DNA of 64,000 nt from NCBI GenBank assembly GCA_903937385.1, contig CAIZZF010000030.1, forward strand, positions 1 to 64,000. The letters run 5' to 3'. The position numbers and the translations under genes are program-made. Below the pieces are notes generated by a model that was given only the letters and a program-made list of their open reading frames with translations, did not search any database and was not told the DNA's origin. Source of the DNA: an uncultured Holophagaceae bacterium. GTDB lineage: Bacteria > Acidobacteriota > Holophagae > Holophagales > Holophagaceae. Below, piece by piece: positions 18,962-26,570 of this stretch; the stretch's first letter is position 1; each line of letters starts with the position of its first letter.

Positions 18962-18988
18962 ATATTTGGATCCGGAAAGGGGTCCAGG

Positions 18989-19459
18989 ATGATCCGCCTC
19001 ATCAAACGGTACGGTGGCGCCAGCCGGAAGCTCTACGACACGGAAGAGAGCCGCTACGTTTCGCTCGAGGAGATCTCGGCCTGGATCCGGTCCGGCCAGG
19101 AGATCAAGGTGGTCGACAGCGGCACCGGCGAGGATGTCACCTCCCAGACCCTGGCCCAGAGCATCTACGAAGACCACAAGCGCGGCTCTTCCCTCCTCTC
19201 CGGCGATCTCCTGCACGAGGTCATCCGGCGGGGCAGTGAGGTCCTGAGCGAGGGGGCCGACCGGGTCCAGGCCAAGGTCGACAGCATGGTCCGCACTTCC
19301 GTGGATCGCCTCGCCCACGTCACCGCCGGGCCCGAGGACATGACTCAGTTGCGGGCCCGCCTCGCTGAACTCGAAGCCACCCTGGCCGAGCTGGAAGCCA
19401 GGACGGATCGCCCGAAACCACCCAGCCGACCCCGATCCACTCGCAAGACCGCCCGTTAA
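18989..19459 (+). CDS. phaR: PhaR-type polyhydroxyalkanoate synthesis regulator
   Basis: A 156-aa protein with the PHB/PHA accumulation regulator DNA-binding domain at residues 1-60 (MIRLIKRYGGASRKLYDTEE, then YVSLEEISAWI and VVDSGTGEDVT), followed by a helical, PHA-interacting region and a basic tail. In characterised bacteria PhaR represses phasin genes and is titrated off DNA by nascent PHA granules. The start is ATG 18989, with GGTCCAGG upstream; a frame open to 18947 would run through the operator. It leads a phaR-phasin-patatin run. Confidence 0.88.
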   Translation: MIRLIKRYGGASRKLYDTEESRYVSLEEISAWIRSGQEIKVVDSGTGEDVTSQTLAQSIYEDHKRGSSLLSGDLLHEVIRRGSEVLSEGADRVQAKVDSMVRTSVDRLAHVTAGPEDMTQLRARLAELEATLAELEARTDRPKPPSRPRSTRKTAR

Positions 19460-19504
19460 TCCCACCCCCCCCCGGCACTGGAGCCGGATGAAAGGAGCAG
19501 GACC

Positions 19505-19930
19505 ATGGCCATCAAAAAGAAGAACGACCTCATGCCCAGCCTGAAGGAATCCGCCTACCACATCTGGCTGGCGGGCCTCGGGGCCTACAGCGTCGCCGGC
19601 GAGGAAGGCACCCGCCTCTTCAACCAGCTCGTGGACAAGGGTGCGGAACTGGACGAGGCGAACAAGGAGCGCATCCTTGAGCTCGCGGAGCGCGCCAAGG
19701 GCCTGAAGGGCGATGCCAAGGGTGCCTGGGACAAGCTCTCGACTCCTTTCGAGGGCGGACTGGCGACCGCCATGCACCGTCTGGGCGTCCCGACCCGGGA
19801 AGAGATCGTCAACCTCACCCAGCGGGTGGAGGAGCTGACGAAGCTGGTGGCCAAGACCAAGGCCCCTGCCAAGCCGGCCGCCAAGCCTGCGGAAGCGCCC
19901 AAGCGCAAGACCAAGTCTGCCAAGGCCTGA
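19505..19930 (+). CDS. Phasin family protein with histone-like tail (PhaI/PhaF type)
   Basis: A 141-aa granule-associated protein. The N-terminal half matches the PhaF/PhaI phasin family (IWLAGLGAYSVAGEEG, then a long amphipathic helix around KGAELDEANKERI), followed by a leucine-zipper-like coil (EEIVNLTQRVEELTKLV). A short C-terminal AKPA/K-rich tail, like the histone-H1-like tail of PhaF, may touch DNA. Phasins coat PHA granules and PhaF also links them to the nucleoid. The ATG follows GGAGCAGGACC. It sits 45 bp after phaR and 7 bp before the patatin gene. Confidence 0.85.
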   Translation: MAIKKKNDLMPSLKESAYHIWLAGLGAYSVAGEEGTRLFNQLVDKGAELDEANKERILELAERAKGLKGDAKGAWDKLSTPFEGGLATAMHRLGVPTREEIVNLTQRVEELTKLVAKTKAPAKPAAKPAEAPKRKTKSAKA

Positions 19931-19937
19931 GGGTCCC

Positions 19938-21158
19938 ATGCCCTCCCGTCGCCAAGCCAAGGGGCGGGTGGGGCTCGCCTTGGCTGCCGGAGGGGTGCTG
20001 GGGGGCGTCTACGAGGTAGGCGCCCTCCGGGCCCTTGAGGAAGCCATCGGGGGCCTCGACCTGAACCGCCTGCGGGTCATCGTAGGGGTGAGCGCAGGCT
20101 CCTTCATCGGGGCCCATCTGGTCAATGGCGTCACGGTGACCGAGATGATCCGGGGCCTGGCCGCCGAGGGCGGCAGTGAGGCCCTGTTCGACCAGTCCAT
20201 TTTCTTCATGCCGGCCTACAAAGAAATAGCTCGGCGTGGACTCCAGCTGCCTTCGGTGATTAGCGAGGCCCTGACCCAACTGGCCAAGGGGCCGGAGGAT
20301 CCCTCCTTCATCGGGACCCTCGAGGGTCTTGGCCGCTCCCTCCCGGTGGCCCTGTTCAGCAATGAGGGCATCCAGGAATACCTGGCCAAGGCCTTCTCGC
20401 GACCGGGCCGTAGCGATGACTTCCGGCGTCTGCGGCAGAAGTTCTTCGTGGTGGCGACGGATGTGGAAACGGGCCGGAGGGTGGTGTTCGGCGGGCAGGG
20501 CCTGGACCACATCCCCATCTCCCTCGCGGTGCAGGCCAGCACGGCCGTGCCCGGCCTCTACCAGCCCGTCGAGGTTGAGGGACGGGTCTGTGTGGACGGC
20601 GTGCTCCTGAAGACCATGCATGCCTCCGTGGCCCTGGACCATGGCGCCGACCTGCTGTTCTGTGTGAATCCCCTGGTGCCCATGGACACGGGCTCCGAGG
20701 ATGCCCGCGAGGCGCTCGGGAAGCGGGCGGTCCAGCGGGGCGGGCTGCCGGCCCTGTTGTCGCAGAGCTTCCGGATCCTCATCCACTCCCGGGCCGTCCT
20801 GGGCATGGAACGCGCCGCCCAGAGCCACCCGGACAGCGACCTGGTGCTGTTCCAGCCGGAGTCCACCGAGCACCGGCTCTTCACGAACCTGTTCCGCTTC
20901 CGTTCCCGCCGCAAGATCTGCGAGATCGCCTACCAGCAGACCCGGCAGGACCTCTGGCGGCGACGGGAGCTGCTCGGACCCCTGTTCGAGAAACACGGGT
21001 TATCCCTTCAGCTGGACGTGCTGGCGGATCCCTACCGGACCGTCTGGGACTGCATCGAACAACCCCGCGAGCGCAAGGTAAGCGTGGCCGATCAGCTGGA
21101 TGGGGCCTTGCGGGTCCTGGAGGTCGGCCTCAACCGGAAGGGTGGCAAGGGCCGGTAA
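19938..21158 (+). CDS. Patatin-like phospholipase/lipid hydrolase
   Basis: A 406-aa patatin-fold hydrolase. It shows the oxyanion-hole glycine stretch near the N terminus (LAAGGVLGGVYEVGALRAL), the nucleophile elbow GVSAGS (GxSxG serine, about residue 53) and the dyad aspartate in CVDGVLL. No signal peptide, so it is cytoplasmic or granule-bound. Coupled at 7 bp to the phasin gene, it probably acts on storage lipid or granule phospholipid. It could also be an intracellular PHA depolymerase, but the sequence alone does not decide this. Confidence 0.82.
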   Translation: MPSRRQAKGRVGLALAAGGVLGGVYEVGALRALEEAIGGLDLNRLRVIVGVSAGSFIGAHLVNGVTVTEMIRGLAAEGGSEALFDQSIFFMPAYKEIARRGLQLPSVISEALTQLAKGPEDPSFIGTLEGLGRSLPVALFSNEGIQEYLAKAFSRPGRSDDFRRLRQKFFVVATDVETGRRVVFGGQGLDHIPISLAVQASTAVPGLYQPVEVEGRVCVDGVLLKTMHASVALDHGADLLFCVNPLVPMDTGSEDAREALGKRAVQRGGLPALLSQSFRILIHSRAVLGMERAAQSHPDSDLVLFQPESTEHRLFTNLFRFRSRRKICEIAYQQTRQDLWRRRELLGPLFEKHGLSLQLDVLADPYRTVWDCIEQPRERKVSVADQLDGALRVLEVGLNRKGGKGR

Positions 21159-21162
21159 TTTT

Positions 21163-21945
21163 TTAATCCGCCAATTCGGCCTTGGCCAGCTCGACGTCCA
21201 GGCGCTCCATGGCGTCCAGGGGCTGGACTGCGGCCGCCTCGCGGTACAGGGCCTCGGCCTCCTTCCGCCCGCTCCGGCCCTTGAGCAGGATCAGCCCGTT
21301 CGCGTATTCGATGCGGTAGATGGCCGACTCCGGGAACAGCTCGAGGCATTTCCGATAGTGCTCCAGGCCGAGCTTCTCCTTGGCGCCGTAGGTGAGGCTG
21401 CCCACCAGACTGCCCACCTTGTCGATGACCTCGGCGTGGTAGGTGCCCAGGGCGGCATGGGCGTCGGCGTGCTCGGGGTCCAGCTCCAGGGCGCGGGTGA
21501 GGCTGTCCTTGATCTTGCCGCCCAACCCTTGCGCCAGAGCCTTCACCACGGAGATGCCCTGGCTGTAGCGCCCGAGGGCGTAGGCGTGGAGGTAGCAGCT
21601 GAAGGCGTCCCCGGGCGCCTTGGCCATCCGCGCCTCACAGCGCGCGGCCACCTCCTGGAAGAGCTTCAGCTGGACCGCCTCGTCCTCCTCCAGGTAGTTG
21701 GCGTAGATGTTCTGAGCGTGGTTCGCCACGTTGGAACCCGCCGCGCCGGCCGCCAGGCCCGCCTCGACGGCCTTGGCGAACTCACCGGCATGGTAGTAGA
21801 GCCAAGCCTGGAGGACATTCTTGTCGTCGGGGAAGGGCTCGCGGTTCCCTTTGTGGAGCCGGGGCCAGGCTTTCTTGGCAGTCGCGGCCGTGTACACGTA
21901 GGTCTTGTCGGCGTAAGGAAATGCCGCCCAGGCTTGCTTGGCCAT
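21163..21945 (-). CDS. TPR-like protein of unknown function in the granule cluster
   Basis: A 260-aa protein with several degenerate tetratricopeptide motifs (for example SLTRALELDPEHADAHAALG and HYRKCLELFPESAIYRIEYA). No signal peptide or catalytic motif. The start at 21945 is preceded by GGGAGGGTTCTCG; a longer open frame extends to 22029 but would lack a ribosome site. It is followed by a T-run (TAATTTTTTAA) against the convergent patatin gene. It lies 34 bp downstream of the acyl-CoA-binding protein gene and is probably cotranscribed, so a role in acyl or granule metabolism is inferred. Confidence 0.8.
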   Translation of the reverse strand: MAKQAWAAFPYADKTYVYTAATAKKAWPRLHKGNREPFPDDKNVLQAWLYYHAGEFAKAVEAGLAAGAAGSNVANHAQNIYANYLEEDEAVQLKLFQEVAARCEARMAKAPGDAFSCYLHAYALGRYSQGISVVKALAQGLGGKIKDSLTRALELDPEHADAHAALGTYHAEVIDKVGSLVGSLTYGAKEKLGLEHYRKCLELFPESAIYRIEYANGLILLKGRSGRKEAEALYREAAAVQPLDAMERLDVELAKAELAD

Positions 21946-21979
21946 CGAGAACCCTCCCCTTGAGCTTGGCTTGATCCTG

Positions 21980-22249
21980 CTAGTCGAAATCCATGCCCGC
22001 CACGACGAAGAGGTAGCCGCGCATGGCATCTTCGGGAGGCGTGCCCCTGAGCTTGGCCCAGGCGTCGAACTTGGCGCGGGCCACGAAGTCGAAGGCGCCG
22101 GGTCGGTCGTCCCCGGCGTCGCCTGCCGTGGCCTGCTTGTAGTAGGCGTAGAGGCTGAGCAGGGTGTCGTTGTCCGGCCGCTGGGTGGCGGTCTTGGCCT
22201 GGGCCTGGGCCGCCTCGAACTGGGCCTGCAGGGTGGGGTCGATGGTCAT
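21980..22249 (-). CDS. Acyl-CoA-binding protein (ACBP)
   Basis: An 89-aa protein that matches the four-helix ACBP fold end to end: LLSLYAYYKQATAGD (acyl-CoA contact tyrosines and lysine), ARAKFDAWAKLRGT and DAMRGYLFVV. ACBPs hold long-chain acyl-CoA in the cytosol and feed lipid-forming enzymes. The family is common in eukaryotes and patchy in bacteria. The start is ATG 22249, with TAGGAGGCACG. It sits between the PHA-granule-region gene and the TPR gene, and a WS/DGAT that uses acyl-CoA is 1.3 kb away. Confidence 0.92.
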   Translation of the reverse strand: MTIDPTLQAQFEAAQAQAKTATQRPDNDTLLSLYAYYKQATAGDAGDDRPGAFDFVARAKFDAWAKLRGTPPEDAMRGYLFVVAGMDFD

Positions 22250-22278
22250 CGTGCCTCCTATGCGGGAAAGATCCTGGC

Positions 22279-22557
22279 TCAGCTCGCCAGGAGCCGATCG
22301 ACTTGCTGCTCGAGAGACTCCTGGATCCGGTGGGCGAAGGGCCAGAGCATGATGCCGAGGTGCATGTCGATGGCGATGTGGTCCTCGGCCACCTGCACCT
22401 GGCCGGTGACCCCATGGCCGTGGAAGGCGCCGTCCAGGCCCTCCCACGCCAGGGTGAGCCCGTAGTGCTGCTGGAGGCTGGATTCAACCTCGCCGAAGCG
22501 CCGTCGCACCTCCTGGCTGCCGAGGCTGTGGGGGCGCTGGATGCGGACGCTGGACAT
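22279..22557 (-). CDS. Polyhydroxyalkanoic acid system family protein (PHA_gran_rgn)
   Basis: A 92-aa protein of the small family found in PHA granule gene regions. Recognised by the opening SVRIQRPHSLGSQEVRRR, the central VAEDHIAIDMHLGIML and the charged end ESLEQQVDRLL. Molecular function is not established. The start is ATG 22557 with a weak ribosome site. It is the first gene of a minus-strand trio with ACBP and a TPR protein and is divergent from parA. Confidence 0.78.
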   Translation of the reverse strand: MSSVRIQRPHSLGSQEVRRRFGEVESSLQQHYGLTLAWEGLDGAFHGHGVTGQVQVAEDHIAIDMHLGIMLWPFAHRIQESLEQQVDRLLAS

Positions 22558-22722
22558 GCGGGAATCCTGAGGGCCATCCGGCCGGGAAGCTTGAGGTGGT
22601 ACGGACAGCATAGCGACTCCTGCCCAGGAACAGGAATCGGCTTGACCCCAGGTAGTTCCTGGACTTCCTGGCGGGAAGCGGGGACTTTGGGAGGACGCCA
22701 GCAAGGTGCGGAGGGACGAGCG

Positions 22723-23526
22723 ATGAGATGGGTCGTCTTCAACCAAAAGGGTGGCGTCGGGAAGTCCACCATCGTCTGCAACCTCGCCGCGATCTCCAGC
22801 CGTAAGGGGCGCCGGACCCTGGTGGTGGACCTGGATCCCCAGGGCAATTCTTCCCAGTACCTCCTGGGCCGCGAGGTCGCGGCGGCAGCCAAGCTGCACC
22901 TGGGCACCTTCTTCGAGGAGAGCCTGGGGCTCGGCCTGTTCCGACGCAGCCTCCGGGAGATGGTCCACTCAACCCCCATCACGAATCTGGACGTGCTCCC
23001 CTCCAGCCCTGAGCTTGAGGCCCTCCAGGGCAAGCTGGAGACCCGGCACAAGATCATGAAGCTCCGCGCGGCCCTGGATGAGCTCGAGGAGTACGATTCG
23101 ATCTACCTGGACACGCCACCGGCCTTCGGCTTCTACACCCTCTCCGCCCTCATCGCCGCGGACCGCTGCCTGATTCCCTTTGACTGCGACGAGTTCTCCC
23201 GCCGGGCGCTCTACGCCCTGCTGGAGAACCTGCAGGAGGTGAAGGAGGACCACAACCCCGGCCTGGAGGTGGCGGGCATCGTGGTCAACCAGTTCCAGTC
23301 CCGGGCCAACCTGCCCCGGCAGCTCGTGGACGAGCTCGTGGCGGAGGGGCTGCCCATCCTCGAGCCCTTCATCTCCTCGTCGGTGAAGGTCCGGGAGTCC
23401 CACCACGCGGCCTGCCCCCTGGTGATCCTGGAGCCCTCGCACAAGCTGTCCCGGGAGTTCGAAGCCCTGCACGGCACCCTCGAAAAGCCGCGCCGGGCCA
23501 CGAAACGAGCCCCCACGAAAAAATAG
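22723..23526 (+). CDS. ParA/Soj-family ATPase, solitary
   Basis: A 267-aa ParA-type ATPase. The deviant Walker A is KGGVGKST (residues 9-16), the A' motif is LVVDLDPQGN and the Walker B is SIYLDTPPAF; the C terminus is lysine-rich (KRAPTKK). ParA ATPases bind DNA non-specifically when ATP-loaded and move cargo over the nucleoid. No parB, parS-like site or chromosome-origin gene is nearby; its neighbours are PHA and neutral-lipid genes. Positioning of storage granules is therefore a reasonable inference. The start is ATG 22723 after GGAGGGACGAGCG. Confidence 0.9.
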   Translation: MRWVVFNQKGGVGKSTIVCNLAAISSRKGRRTLVVDLDPQGNSSQYLLGREVAAAAKLHLGTFFEESLGLGLFRRSLREMVHSTPITNLDVLPSSPELEALQGKLETRHKIMKLRAALDELEEYDSIYLDTPPAFGFYTLSALIAADRCLIPFDCDEFSRRALYALLENLQEVKEDHNPGLEVAGIVVNQFQSRANLPRQLVDELVAEGLPILEPFISSSVKVRESHHAACPLVILEPSHKLSREFEALHGTLEKPRRATKRAPTKK

Positions 23527-23529
23527 GGC

Positions 23530-24822
23530 TCACAGCCTCCGCAGGGCCTCGAACTCTTCCTCGAAGGCTTCGACCAGGTGGGCCGGATCGGCCAGCAGGG
23601 CCTTGTCGGCGATGACGCCCACCTGCACCTTGCCGGCGAAGCTGAGGATGGAGATCCCGATGCCGATCTGGGCCCGCTGGGGCACCCAGAAGAGGATGGA
23701 CCGCACCTTCCGTCCGGCCATGGCGATGTCGTGCGCGGGGCCCGCGACGTTGGTGACCACGGCGGTGCACTTGTTGGCCAGGAAGTCGATGAGGTTGCGG
23801 CTGATGATGTCGGGGAGGAAGGCCAGGAGGGCGCGCTGCAGGCCGTAGACCACCAGGGGCGTGGTGGACTGCTTGAGCTGGTCCAGCCGCTCTTTGACGG
23901 CGAGGATGCGGTGGGTGGTGTGGGGGGCGCGGGCAGGAAGCTCCAGGGGCACGGCGGCGAACTTGTTCTCACAGCGCAGGGGCATGCCCGGATGCCGCAC
24001 GTTCACCGGCATGGAGATCAGGAAGCGGGAAGGCGCCTCGGCGCCCTTGCGGGCCAGGTAGGTGGAAAACGCCCCGGAAACCGAAGCCATGAGCACGTCG
24101 TTCACCGTGGCCCCGATGAGGTCCTTGGCCTTCTTGACCACCTGGAGGTCCAGCGGCTCAGTCCAGGCCACCCGCTTGGTCCCGGAAAGCTCGGGGCCGT
24201 GCAGGTGGCTGCTGTCGGGGAACCAGGCGAGACGGCGCAGGAGGACGCCGGGTGCGCTCAGGGGGATGGCCACGGCCCGCTGCAGGAGCTGCATGGCGCT
24301 GAGCCCCGCCAGGGGCGGGAGCGAGCCCTTGGCCATGCCGTCGGTGCGGTTCCAGGTCTCGTCCATCAGGGCGAACATGAGGGATACCAGGGCCATGCCG
24401 TCCCCGATGCTGTGGTGGATGCGGACCAGGAGGGCCGTGGCGCCATCCTCGAAGCGCTCGATCACCTTGATCTCCCAGCGGGGCCGGTCCTCCTTCAGCT
24501 TCCGGTTGGCCATCCTCCCCACATAGGCCTGGACGTCTGCGAGGCTCTTCAGGTTCTTGCCGCGGGCCGGGACGATGTGGCGTGCGAGGCTGAAGTCCTG
24601 GTCCACCTCCCAGTAGCTGATGGGACCCTGCTCGGTGATGCGGCAGCGGAGCCGCTCGAAGCGCGCGGGATCCGGCCCCTCGAAGATGCGCTCCTGGAAG
24701 GTCTTCCGCAGGGTCGGAACGTCGATGTGGTCGGTGATGATGACCGCATTGATCACCATCAGGTTGGTGTCTGAGTCCTGCAGCCAGATGGCGTCGTTGG
24801 GTGAAATGAGTTCCCGCATCAT
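23530..24822 (-). CDS. Wax ester synthase/diacylglycerol acyltransferase (WS/DGAT)
   Basis: A 430-aa member of the bacterial WS/DGAT (AtfA) family, which joins acyl-CoA to long-chain alcohols or diacylglycerol to make wax ester or triacylglycerol for storage. The catalytic HHxxxDG is seen as HHSIGDG (about 136-142), and the second family motif region is present (FLISMPVNVR and TNVAGPAHD). Length is typical (about 450). The ATG at 24822 overlaps the kinase stop (TGATG) after AGAGG; an in-frame ATG follows one codon later. The gene ends 4 bp from the convergent parA. Confidence 0.9.
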   Translation of the reverse strand: MMRELISPNDAIWLQDSDTNLMVINAVIITDHIDVPTLRKTFQERIFEGPDPARFERLRCRITEQGPISYWEVDQDFSLARHIVPARGKNLKSLADVQAYVGRMANRKLKEDRPRWEIKVIERFEDGATALLVRIHHSIGDGMALVSLMFALMDETWNRTDGMAKGSLPPLAGLSAMQLLQRAVAIPLSAPGVLLRRLAWFPDSSHLHGPELSGTKRVAWTEPLDLQVVKKAKDLIGATVNDVLMASVSGAFSTYLARKGAEAPSRFLISMPVNVRHPGMPLRCENKFAAVPLELPARAPHTTHRILAVKERLDQLKQSTTPLVVYGLQRALLAFLPDIISRNLIDFLANKCTAVVTNVAGPAHDIAMAGRKVRSILFWVPQRAQIGIGISILSFAGKVQVGVIADKALLADPAHLVEAFEEEFEALRRL

Positions 24823-26570
24823 CAACCTCTACGGACGGCCAGGATAAAGGCAATGACAAAAAAACCGGACCACACGGGCCAGGGCGCCCGGAAGCCCATG
24901 GCCACGGCGCCTGCCACGAGGCAGGACCCGGCGATGAGGGTTCCGCGGAGGCCCGACAGGGGGGACTCGGTGGGCTGGTGAGCGAACTTCTCCAGGACCC
25001 GGAGGCCATCGGTGACCAGCAGAGGCATCTTGGCCAGGGCATCCACCATGTCCGGCACGCCCCGCATGCCTTCGGTGAAGATCCGCATGGGGCTGAACTG
25101 GTTCATGAACAGGGTGCGCACATGCCGCTTGCTCACCTCGGCCACGTCGAAGCCCGGCAGCAGCACATTGCCGACACCTTCGAAGGTGACCAGCGCCTTC
25201 ACCATCAGCACCAGCTCCACAGGGAAGTACATGCCGTGCTCGGCGCCCCGGGAGAGGGACTGGAGGATCAGCTGGCCCAGGGAGAACTCGCTGAAGTTCG
25301 ACCCGCGCTTCCAGCGGTTGGCGATGTCCACGGCGTCCCGGCGGAAGGCATTGGGGTTGGCGCCAGGGCCCGGCTGGGCGATGGCCGTGAGGTAGCGGGC
25401 GGCGTTCTCGCCATCTCCCATGACCAGGGCGAAGTAGTAGTACATGAGCGCCCGGCGCAGGTCCTCATCCAGCCGCCCCACCATGCCCAGGTCGATGAAG
25501 CCGAGCTTCGGACCCGGCAGGATGATGAGGTTCGCCGGATGCAGGTCCGCGTGGAAGAACCCGTCCTTGTAGAGCATGCGGATGATGGCCATGGCGCCCA
25601 GGTCCGTCAGGTGGCGCCGCTGTTCCTCCGGCAGTTCCAGGGCCTCGGGGTGGTCTGGGCTGAGGCCGTCGAAGAACTCCATGCAGAGCACGCTGCGGCC
25701 GCTGTATTTTCGGTAGATCCGGGGGAACACCACGTCTGGCACATCGGCGAAGTGGCCGGCGAAGACTTCGGCGTTCTCCGCCTCCAGCCGCAGGTCCACC
25801 TCCCGCAGGGTGTAGGTGCAGAACTCGTTCACCAGCTGCCGGGGCTGGAAGCGGGGAATGATCAGCTGCGCCACGGACCCGAGCATCCGGAGCAGCTTGG
25901 CGTCCCGCTGCAGGGTCTGGCGGATGCCCGGCTTGACCACCTTGAGGATCACGGGCTCGCCATCCACGGTGACGGCCCGGTGGGTCTGACCGATGGAGGC
26001 CGAGCCCAGGGGGATGGGATCGATGGACAGGAACATCAAGCCCACCGGCCGCTTCAGGTCCTTCTCGATGATGTCCTGCAGGATCGGCAGGGGGACCACC
26101 GGCAGGCGGTTGAGCAGGTGCTTCAGCTCGTCGGTGATGGGCTTCGGCAGCAGGTCCTCGCGGAGGCTGAGGATCTGGCCGAGCTTGATGTAGGTGGGAC
26201 CCAAGCGCTCCAGCCGGCGGCGGAACTGCACCGGGAAGGGCTCGTGCCGCAGCGTCCGGTCCACGAACAACCGCCCGGGGAGGGACGCGAACCAGAGCGC
26301 CAACAGGCGGGCGCCCTTGAGGCCTCCGTCTTCCTGGCGGGCTGCCAGCTGGGAGAGCAGGCCGCCGAAGAGCAGCCCGAGGAAGTGGCGCCAGGTGACC
26401 AGCATCCTGCGGGTCAGACCCTGGGGCTTCCAGGTCTTCATGATCTCGAAGCCGCGGCTGCGGAGCAGGTCTTCGTTGGATTCCGGTGCTGCCACGAAAG
26501 CGTCTCCCGCCGCTGGGGCGCTCACCTTCGATCCTTCAGCAAAATCAACGGTTGCGTCCATATTCTTCAT
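24822..26570 (-). CDS. ABC1/UbiB/AarF-family atypical kinase
   Basis: A 582-aa membrane-associated atypical kinase. The UbiB signature KxGQ is seen as YIKLGQILSLRED, followed by the invariant ExD motif (EVDLRLEAEN), a catalytic-loop HADLHPANL and a metal-binding FIDLGMVG. Two hydrophobic helices form the C terminus (about 540-578). Family members support ubiquinone or other isoprenoid-lipid metabolism; with HMG-CoA reductase upstream and WS/DGAT downstream, a lipid role is likely here. The HMGR frame overlaps its start by 26 bp. Start choice between 26570 and 26561 is open. Confidence 0.9.
   Translation of the reverse strand: MKNMDATVDFAEGSKVSAPAAGDAFVAAPESNEDLLRSRGFEIMKTWKPQGLTRRMLVTWRHFLGLLFGGLLSQLAARQEDGGLKGARLLALWFASLPGRLFVDRTLRHEPFPVQFRRRLERLGPTYIKLGQILSLREDLLPKPITDELKHLLNRLPVVPLPILQDIIEKDLKRPVGLMFLSIDPIPLGSASIGQTHRAVTVDGEPVILKVVKPGIRQTLQRDAKLLRMLGSVAQLIIPRFQPRQLVNEFCTYTLREVDLRLEAENAEVFAGHFADVPDVVFPRIYRKYSGRSVLCMEFFDGLSPDHPEALELPEEQRRHLTDLGAMAIIRMLYKDGFFHADLHPANLIILPGPKLGFIDLGMVGRLDEDLRRALMYYYFALVMGDGENAARYLTAIAQPGPGANPNAFRRDAVDIANRWKRGSNFSEFSLGQLILQSLSRGAEHGMYFPVELVLMVKALVTFEGVGNVLLPGFDVAEVSKRHVRTLFMNQFSPMRIFTEGMRGVPDMVDALAKMPLLVTDGLRVLEKFAHQPTESPLSGLRGTLIAGSCLVAGAVAMGFRAPWPVWSGFFVIAFILAVRRG

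Noticed and set aside
22624-22662. CCAGGAA...TTCCTGG inverted repeat between PHA_gran_rgn and parA
   Set aside because: Seven-base arms 25 bp apart in GC-rich sequence with several TTCCTGG-like words nearby; too weak to call an operator, and it does not match the phaR palindromes.
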